Origin: a sulfur-oxidizing endosymbiont of Gigantopelta aegis
GTDB taxonomy: Bacteria; Pseudomonadota; Gammaproteobacteria; GRL18
Direction: 5' to 3'
DNA length: 64,000 bases
Assembly (NCBI RefSeq): GCF_016097415.1
Contig: NZ_JAEHGE010000001.1
Location: 459,001 to 523,000, forward strand
Shown here one piece after another: positions 58,252-64,000 of this stretch. Each line of letters opens with the position of its first letter. The stretch's first letter is position 1. The translations under genes and the position numbers were made by a program. The notes beneath the pieces are model-generated. The model made no database searches, was not told the DNA's origin, and was given only the letters and a program-made list of their open reading frames with translations.

Positions 58252-59785
58252 ATGAGTTCAACAGACAAAATACTACCAGAAGAGATACCAACGCTCAAAA
58301 ACAGGGTGCTTGAACTCCAGTCAAAAGTGGACTGGTATGAGGAACAATTTCGTCTGTTGCAACACAAACGGTTTGGTACTTCCAGTGAAAAAAAAGAAGC
58401 CCACCCCGACTTCTTTAATGAGGCAGAAACGTTCGCCGAAGAAGCACCGGAAGTCCGTGAAACCATTACTTATGAGCGTAAAAAGCCCGGTCGTAAGCCT
58501 TTACCTAAAGACCTACCTCGTAAAGTTGTTCGTCATGAGTTATCTGAAGCAGAACAAGTCTGTGACTGCGGTCATCACTTGCATGAAATTGGTGAAGAGA
58601 CCTCAGAGCAACTGGAAATTGTTCCTGCTCAGGTATATGTTGTAGAACATGTTCAGGTTAAATATGCCTGTCGTGCTTGTGAGGAAGGCGTTAAAACTGC
58701 TCCTAAGCCTGCACAGCCCATTCCTAGAAGTTTTGCATCACCCAGCCTGCTGGCCTATATCATTGTTTCTAAATTCCTAGACAGCTTGCCTCTCTATCGA
58801 CAGGAAGCGATATTTAAACGCTATAAGATAACACTTTCCAGAGCCAGTATGTCCAACTGGGTGCTTAAATCAGCTGAATTACTCAAACCCTTTTATAATC
58901 GGTTGTTGTATTATCTCATTAGGCAGAAAATCATCCAGGCCGATGAAACAACGATGCGAGTGATCCATGATGGACGTGAGAATTGCCCTAAATCTTATAT
59001 GTGGCTCTATCAAAGTGGCGGCTATCATTCCAAGTGTCCCATTGTTTTGTATGAGTATCAGCCTACTCGTGCAGGCCAACATGCCAAAACCTTTTTAACG
59101 GGGTTTTCAGGTTACCTGCAAACGGATGGCTTTCCCGGTTATCATATATTCGAAAATGAGAACAGTGAAGTCACTTTATTAGGCTGCATGGCACATGCTC
59201 GTCGCAAGTTCCATGATGCCTTAAAAGCATTACCCAAGAACAGTCAGAAAAAGCCTGGCATGGTACAAATGGCGATCAGTAAAATTGCTAAATTGTATGC
59301 GATTGAAAAACAAATCAAACCGCTCAATGCTGAACAACGTTACCTGATCCGTCAGGAAAAAAAGCAAACCACTACTGGATGACTTTAAAAAGTGGTGTGA
59401 TGATAAAGTGACTAAAACAACAAAAGACAGTAAGTTGGGTGTCGCTATTCGTTATGTGATCAATCAATGGAAGTATCTGACTGTCTATCTTGAAGAGGGC
59501 AACCTCCAGATTGATAATAATATGGCAGAGCGGCGGATCAAACCCTTTGTGATTGGGCGCAAAAACTGGGTCATGAACCAAAATCCTCGTGGTGCTGAGG
59601 CCAGTGCTATTTTATATTCAATCGTGCAAACAGCGAAAGCAAACAACCTAGAGCCCTTTGCCTTTTTAACACACATTCTGACTGAGTTACCTAAGCTGGG
59701 CAGGCATTATGATGATGAGGCTTTAGAGCAATTGTTGCCATGGAATTTGACTGAAAAAATTCAGCCTTTAAATAAAGTGGAATGA
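58252..59785 (+). pseudogene. tnpC: IS66-I copy 3 TnpC transposase (one frameshift)
   Basis: Complete N-terminus from the ATG at 58252 (MSSTDKILPEEIPTLKNRVL), zinc-binding CDCGHHLH, catalytic QADETTMRV and LQTDGFPGYH, open to 59382. One extra A in the run at about 59358 shifts the last third (NNMAERRIKPFVIGRKNW, open again 59408-59785). Copy 2 has the correct run and reads through. Confidence 0.85.
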
Positions 59786-59815
59786 TACGTCAACGTGGGA
59801 AGTTTTGACGTATAC

Positions 59816-60366
59816 GCTTCTTCATTGAGCTTGATGATAATATCACCAATTTCCTGAACCACATTGGGCTGAATGCCTTCCGTGGGTTCATCCAATAATA
59901 GAATTTTGGGCTCCAAAGCCAGCGCTCGACCAATAGCCAATTGCTGCTGTTGCCCACCCGACAAATCACCACCGCGACGTTTGATCATTTGTTTTAATAC
60001 CGGAAATAATTCAAATATTTTTTCCGGTAGTTCTTTGCACTTGTCTTTACGTGCAATCAGCCCTGTTTGCAAATTTTCCAGCACCGTGAGCTGAGAAAAT
60101 ATTTCCCGTCCCTGTGGCACATAGCCGATCCCTGACTGGGCTCGAACAGAAGCACTTTTGTCTTGTAGTGACTGATCTTCAAAGGTGATCTGACCACTAC
60201 GAATGGATAATAGACCCATAATTGATTTCAATAAAGTGGTTTTACCCACACCATTACGTCCCATCAGACAAACGCAACTGCCTTGTTTGATCTCAATATC
60301 TAAATCCCAGAGAATATGACTCTCACCATAGAATTGATTGAGTGATTGTGTACTGAGTATATTCAT
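59816..60366 (-). pseudogene. urtE: Urea ABC transporter ATPase UrtE, N-terminal fragment
   Basis: First 183 codons of UrtE with Walker A GRNGVGKTTLLKSIMG, Q-loop YVPQGREIF, signature LSGGQQQQLAIGRALA and Walker B ILLLDEPTEGIQP. It is cut after KLNEEA by IS66-I copy 3, after which a few IS-derived codons lead to a stop. All ATP-binding motifs are on this piece, so partial function cannot be fully excluded. Its ATG overlaps the urtD stop by four bases. Confidence 0.9.
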
Positions 60367-61217
60367 TCGCCCAGATAAACCTCGATTACTTTTTGATTGT
60401 TTTGTACTTCATCCATTGTGCCTTCAGCCAGCACACTGCCCTCATGTAATACGGTTACTTGATTCGCGATAGAGCGAACAAAGTCCATATCATGTTCTAC
60501 GACGACAACAGAGTGCTTACCTGCCAAGGAGGTGAGTAGTTCCGCAGTGCGATCCATTTCCTGATGGGTCATGCCTGCAACCGGTTCATCCACCAGTAAA
60601 ACTCTGGGATCCTGAATCAGCAGCATACCAATTTCCAACCATTGTTTCTGACCATGTGATAGCAAATTGGCTTTCGCATGATAGAGCTCCATTAAACCAA
60701 TGGTCAGCATTACCTGTTCAATACGATCTTTTTGCTCTGAATTGAGGACGGTGAACAAGGTATGCCAGACCCCCTTATTGGTTTTCATTGCCAGCTCCAG
60801 ATTTTCCCAGACTGAATATTCAGGAAAAATAGTGGGCTTTTGAAACTTTCGACCAATACCGGCCGTGGCAATATCATGCTCTGACATAGTGGTCAGATCT
60901 ATGGTTTGGCCAAAATAAACCATACCGGTATCAGGTCGTGTTTTTCCCGTGATCACGTCCATCATAGTCGTTTTACCCGCACCATTGGGACCAATAATAC
61001 AGCGTAACTCACCATCATCGATATACAATGATAATTTGTTCAGTGCTTGAAAGCCATCAAAGCTAACACTGACATCTTCAAGATAGAGTACGGTCTGATG
61101 ACTGATATCCAGTTTAAATTCATTGCCAAAATCCGTTTCTTGCAGACTATGATCAAAGGTACGATCACGGCTAAAAACATCCTGAAGGGTGTGTTGCACC
61201 CAACTCAAAGCACTCAT
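60363..61217 (-). CDS. urtD: Urea ABC transporter ATP-binding protein UrtD
   Basis: A 284-residue ATPase of the LivG/UrtD type, coupled to the UrtBC permease. Walker A GPNGAGKTTMMDVITG, Q-loop KFQKPTIFPEYSVWENLELA, signature LLSHGQKQWLEIGMLL, Walker B VLLVDEPVAGMTHQE, and H-loop VVEHDMDFVRSI are all present. It has about 40 extra N-terminal residues before the ATPase fold. Four-base overlaps with urtC and urtE show a tightly coupled operon. Confidence 0.93.
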   Translation of the reverse strand: MSALSWVQHTLQDVFSRDRTFDHSLQETDFGNEFKLDISHQTVLYLEDVSVSFDGFQALNKLSLYIDDGELRCIIGPNGAGKTTMMDVITGKTRPDTGMVYFGQTIDLTTMSEHDIATAGIGRKFQKPTIFPEYSVWENLELAMKTNKGVWHTLFTVLNSEQKDRIEQVMLTIGLMELYHAKANLLSHGQKQWLEIGMLLIQDPRVLLVDEPVAGMTHQEMDRTAELLTSLAGKHSVVVVEHDMDFVRSIANQVTVLHEGSVLAEGTMDEVQNNQKVIEVYLGE

Positions 61218-62365
61218 GCTGTTTTCTCCGCTAATTTCTTCTCTGCTACTGGATGTTCCGTGCTATCTGCCTGACTTTTAAAGCGTGCTAATAAGCCGAC
61301 AATTCCTTTGGGAAGATAGAGCGTTGACACAATAAATAATGTACCCAGAGCAAAGAGCCAAAACTCAGGTAAAGCACCGGTAAAATAAGTTTTCGCATAG
61401 TTCACCAGCAAAGCGCCGATGACAGCACCAAACAAAGTGCCTCTACCACCAATGGCGACCCAAATAGCCAACTCAATGGAGTTAAGCGGGGAAAACTCAC
61501 CGGGGTTAATAATGCCGACTTGAGGGACATATAAAGCACCTGCCACACCGGCCAGCATGGCAGAGAAGACAAAAATCCACAGTTTAAAGTTTTCGACTTT
61601 GTAACCAATAAAACGGGTTCTTAATTCGGCATCACGAATAGCGACGACTATTTTCCCTAATTTGGACTCAACGATAAACCGTGAGGCCATGTAGCCCATA
61701 GCCAATGCTAGGGCAGACAAACTAAAAATAACAATTCGAGTACCATCTGATTGCAGGCTAAAACCTAAAATATCTTTAAAGTCGGTCAGACCATTATTAC
61801 CACCCAGACCCATTTCATTTCTAAAGAAAGCCAGCATCAGTGCATAGGTCATCGCCTGAGTCATAATGGATAAGTAGACACCCGTCACCCTGGAGCGAAA
61901 AGTCATCCAACCAAACACATAGGCAAGTAAACCCGGAATGAGAAAAATCATCAGCGCAGTAAAGGCAAATGAATCAAAGCCCTGCCAATACCAGGGCAGC
62001 TCCTGCCAATTCAGAAAGACCATAAAGTCAGGCAATTCAGGATTACCATAAACACCCCGATCACCAATCTGACGCATCAAATACATGCCCATGGCATAGC
62101 CACCCAAAGCAAAAAAGGCTGCATGTCCTAAACTTAAAATCCCGCAATAACCCCACACCAGATCAAGGGCAATCGCCAGTAATGCCAAGCACAGGTATTT
62201 GCCCAATAAGGTCACCATATACGTGGGGATATGAAATGAGGAAGACTCAGGCACTAAAAAGTTAAAAATAAACACCAGAGTCGTGAGGAAAACTAATACG
62301 GATAGTAGCCATTTGCCCCCCGTGTCTTTATGCATGAAGTGTGGGAAAAAACGATTAATAAACAT
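61214..62365 (-). CDS. urtC: Urea ABC transporter permease UrtC
   Basis: A 383-residue inner-membrane permease of the LivM/UrtC type, with eight to ten hydrophobic helices and typical motifs GYCGILSLGHAAFFALGGYAMG, NNGLTDF and the coupling loop IRDAELRTRFIGYKVENFKL. The ATG at 62365 follows GGAGG by eight bases and lies one base after the urtB stop; an upstream in-frame ATG at 62410 would overlap urtB by 44 bases and is rejected. The length fits the family. Confidence 0.92.
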   Translation of the reverse strand: MFINRFFPHFMHKDTGGKWLLSVLVFLTTLVFIFNFLVPESSSFHIPTYMVTLLGKYLCLALLAIALDLVWGYCGILSLGHAAFFALGGYAMGMYLMRQIGDRGVYGNPELPDFMVFLNWQELPWYWQGFDSFAFTALMIFLIPGLLAYVFGWMTFRSRVTGVYLSIMTQAMTYALMLAFFRNEMGLGGNNGLTDFKDILGFSLQSDGTRIVIFSLSALALAMGYMASRFIVESKLGKIVVAIRDAELRTRFIGYKVENFKLWIFVFSAMLAGVAGALYVPQVGIINPGEFSPLNSIELAIWVAIGGRGTLFGAVIGALLVNYAKTYFTGALPEFWLFALGTLFIVSTLYLPKGIVGLLARFKSQADSTEHPVAEKKLAEKTA

Positions 62366-62366
62366 T

Positions 62367-64000
62367 TTAATGGCCTCCTGAAGAACGGCCTTTCTGTGGA
62401 AAGAGTCCATTGGGTCGTTTTTGAATAAAGATGATCAGAAAGATTAATACAATAATTTTTGACATCACGGCACCCGCCCAGGGTTCTAGGAATTTATTAG
62501 TAATCCCCAGCGTCATTGCTGCCACTAAAGTCCCCCATAAATTTTCTACACCACCAAAGACCACAACCATGAATGAATCAATAATATACGCCTGTCCCAG
62601 ATTGGGGCCAACATTCGTTAATTGACTCAGGGCAACGCCAGCAACACCGGCAACGCCTGAACCCAGACCAAAGGTGAGTGAATCAACCCACTGAGTTTTT
62701 ATCCCCATTGCGGTTGCCATACTGCGATTTTGTGCCACCGCTCGCACTTGCAAACCCAAGGAGGTTTTTTTCAATATGAGTATTAACAGAGCAAAAACCA
62801 TTAAGGCAAAAAAGAAAATATAAATACGATTATAAGTAATGGCAAAGGCTGGATTTATAATCAATGAACCACTTAACCATGAGGGTGTAATCACGGGGAC
62901 GTTTTGTGCGGATATTAGAGTACGCACCATTTGTTGCAATAGCAAACTGATGCCAAACGTAGCCAATAAGGTTTCTAAAGGACGACCATAGAGATGCCGA
63001 ATAACGCCCCGCTCTATGGCAATACCAAAGAGTCCTGACACCACAAATGCAGCAGGAATCGCAACGATAAGAGACAGGCCAATATCATTAGGCATCAATT
63101 GTTGCACCAGATAGGTAGTATAAGCACCCAGCATGATTAATTCACCATGCGCCATATTGATCACACCCATCACACCGAAGGTGATGGACAGTCCAATGGC
63201 TGCCAGTAATAATACCGAGCCAAGACTTAAGCCAAAAAATAAAGTCTCCAGATTACCAAACACCGACAACTTGGCATTGATTCTTTTTAAGCCTTTCTGA
63301 GCCGCAGCAATAATCGTCTTATCCTGCTCAATAAATTCGCCTTTGTCATCCTGTGCTAACACTGCATTTAGTTTCCCCTTAGCACTGGGATAAAGACTAT
63401 TACCTAAGATTTTAATGGCAGCATGACGTAATTGACTATCCTTGCTGTCAACTTCGATAAGGGCAATGGCAAGCTTGAGTAAGTCTTTTTGTGCATCATC
63501 TGTTTCATTGCTTTGGGCGGTTTTAAGAACCGGTAATAAGCTTGCATCCTTGCCGGTTAATATTTCTTTTAAAGCAGACTTTCGAGTCTTAAGATCAGCA
63601 TGAGTTATTTTTTTCTGGGCTAATAAAGTGCGGATGGTTTTACGGAGTTTATTATTGGTGCTAATTTTCTTTATGGTCTTTTTTTCCACAAGTCCTATAC
63701 TGCTATTATCCAAGGCATTGAAGATTTCATATTGTGCCTCTTTTTTCTGAATAATCACCACCGACTTATCGGCTTTTTGATAGTACAATTTTGACTTCAA
63801 CAAAGCTTCCAGAAGAACCATGCTTTGTGGATCATCAATATTTGCTAATTGTTTGACAGCAATTATTTTTTTCTTAAAGCTTTTAACTTGCAACGGGGGA
63901 ATTAATTTTTCCAGTTGAGCATGAGCTGATATTTTCTCCTCCGCTGAATCCGTATTGGCATAGAGATTGGCAACAGAAAGCAGACAAAGCACTAAGGCTG
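62367..64000 (-). CDS. urtB: Urea ABC transporter permease UrtB (start outside window)
   Basis: LivH-type permease of the urea uptake system. The frame runs to the window edge; the GTG at 63992 is inside the signal peptide (LCLLSVANLYA). About 240 N-terminal residues form a helical, HEAT-like periplasmic region (LKSKLYYQKADKSVVIIQKK, RHAAIKILGNSL), typical of long UrtB proteins; the rest is the membrane part with GVMGVINMAHGELIMLGAY and LLQQMVRTLISAQNVPV. urtA would be expected upstream, beyond the window. Confidence 0.92.
   Translation of the reverse strand, partial: ALVLCLLSVANLYANTDSAEEKISAHAQLEKLIPPLQVKSFKKKIIAVKQLANIDDPQSMVLLEALLKSKLYYQKADKSVVIIQKKEAQYEIFNALDNSSIGLVEKKTIKKISTNNKLRKTIRTLLAQKKITHADLKTRKSALKEILTGKDASLLPVLKTAQSNETDDAQKDLLKLAIALIEVDSKDSQLRHAAIKILGNSLYPSAKGKLNAVLAQDDKGEFIEQDKTIIAAAQKGLKRINAKLSVFGNLETLFFGLSLGSVLLLAAIGLSITFGVMGVINMAHGELIMLGAYTTYLVQQLMPNDIGLSLIVAIPAAFVVSGLFGIAIERGVIRHLYGRPLETLLATFGISLLLQQMVRTLISAQNVPVITPSWLSGSLIINPAFAITYNRIYIFFFALMVFALLILILKKTSLGLQVRAVAQNRSMATAMGIKTQWVDSLTFGLGSGVAGVAGVALSQLTNVGPNLGQAYIIDSFMVVVFGGVENLWGTLVAAMTLGITNKFLEPWAGAVMSKIIVLIFLIIFIQKRPNGLFPQKGRSSGGH

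Larger units (their letters stand above)
57418..59815 (+). mobile_element. IS66-I copy 3, inserted in urtE
   Basis: A 2,398-bp IS66 element with ends GTAAACGTCAA and TTGACGTATAC and an exact 8-bp GCTTCTTC duplication (57410-57417, 59816-59823). Its tnpA and tnpB are intact; tnpC has one frameshift. Confidence 0.94.

Noticed and set aside
62366-62410. Upstream start of urtC at 62410
   Set aside because: It would overlap urtB by 44 bases; the ATG at 62365 has a strong GGAGG at proper spacing.

Overview
The window is A+T-rich chromosomal DNA from a gammaproteobacterium that probably oxidises reduced sulfur. Evidence for this is soxY-soxZ, a periplasmic DsrE-like protein, several c-type cytochromes and DUF302 proteins, together with typical gammaproteobacterial genes: class I adenylate cyclase, cyaY, lptM-lysA, argH beside an algZ/algR pair, and a urtBCDE urea transporter. 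No tRNA, rRNA or CRISPR array was seen. The main character of the window is invasion and decay by mobile DNA, as expected of a genome under relaxed selection, but the sequence alone does not prove a symbiotic life style.

Layout. 1-3378: iron permease FTR1 (cut by the window edge), a MerR metal regulator, a LapG-like protease, a small secreted protein and a TVP38 membrane protein. 3391-8922: one P1B copper ATPase gene split in three by two IS3-family copies. 9097-11019: dihaem cytochrome c and porin. 11180-20125: a nested pile of insertion sequences. 20265-26992: PhnD-like binding protein, histidine kinase and a receiver-GGDEF-EAL protein (broken by IS66). 27059-35445: ISKra4 remnant, more IS3, and a possible transposon holding a decayed transposase and a decayed restriction-modification enzyme. 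35446-40240: DsrE-like protein, algZ (internal TGA)/algR, argH. 40262-45922: decayed PAS-GGDEF gene with IS1595, and cyaA broken by an IS3 remnant. 46100-49272: DUF302, cytochrome-DUF302 fusion, cyaY, soxZ, soxY. 49465-54634: histidine kinase, sigma-54 response regulator, second histidine kinase. 55208-57081: lptM, lysA, ychJ. 57259-64000: urtE (broken by IS66), urtD, urtC, urtB (runs off the window).

Names used here for mobile families: IS3-I (six copies, ends TGATGTGTC / CACATTA, 3-4 bp target duplications), IS3-II (one copy), IS66-I (three copies, tnpA-tnpB-tnpC, 8 bp duplications), IS66-II (transposase only), IS66-III (tnpA-tnpB-tnpC, host of other IS), and MITE-A (four copies of a 176-177 bp palindromic element with 5 bp target duplications). 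Removing each complete insertion together with one copy of its target duplication restores open frames across copA, the EAL gene and urtE, so these are clean, fairly recent insertions.

The most interesting non-textbook signals are: MITE-A, whose ends carry stop codons in all frames and which has cut the tail off a sensor kinase and destroyed its ATGA overlap with the sigma-54 regulator gene; a strong sigma-54 promoter upstream of soxYZ with three tandem 14-bp units holding TTGCA-TGCAA palindromes at enhancer distance; and a 26-bp inverted-repeat bounded element carrying a restriction-modification gene as apparent cargo.
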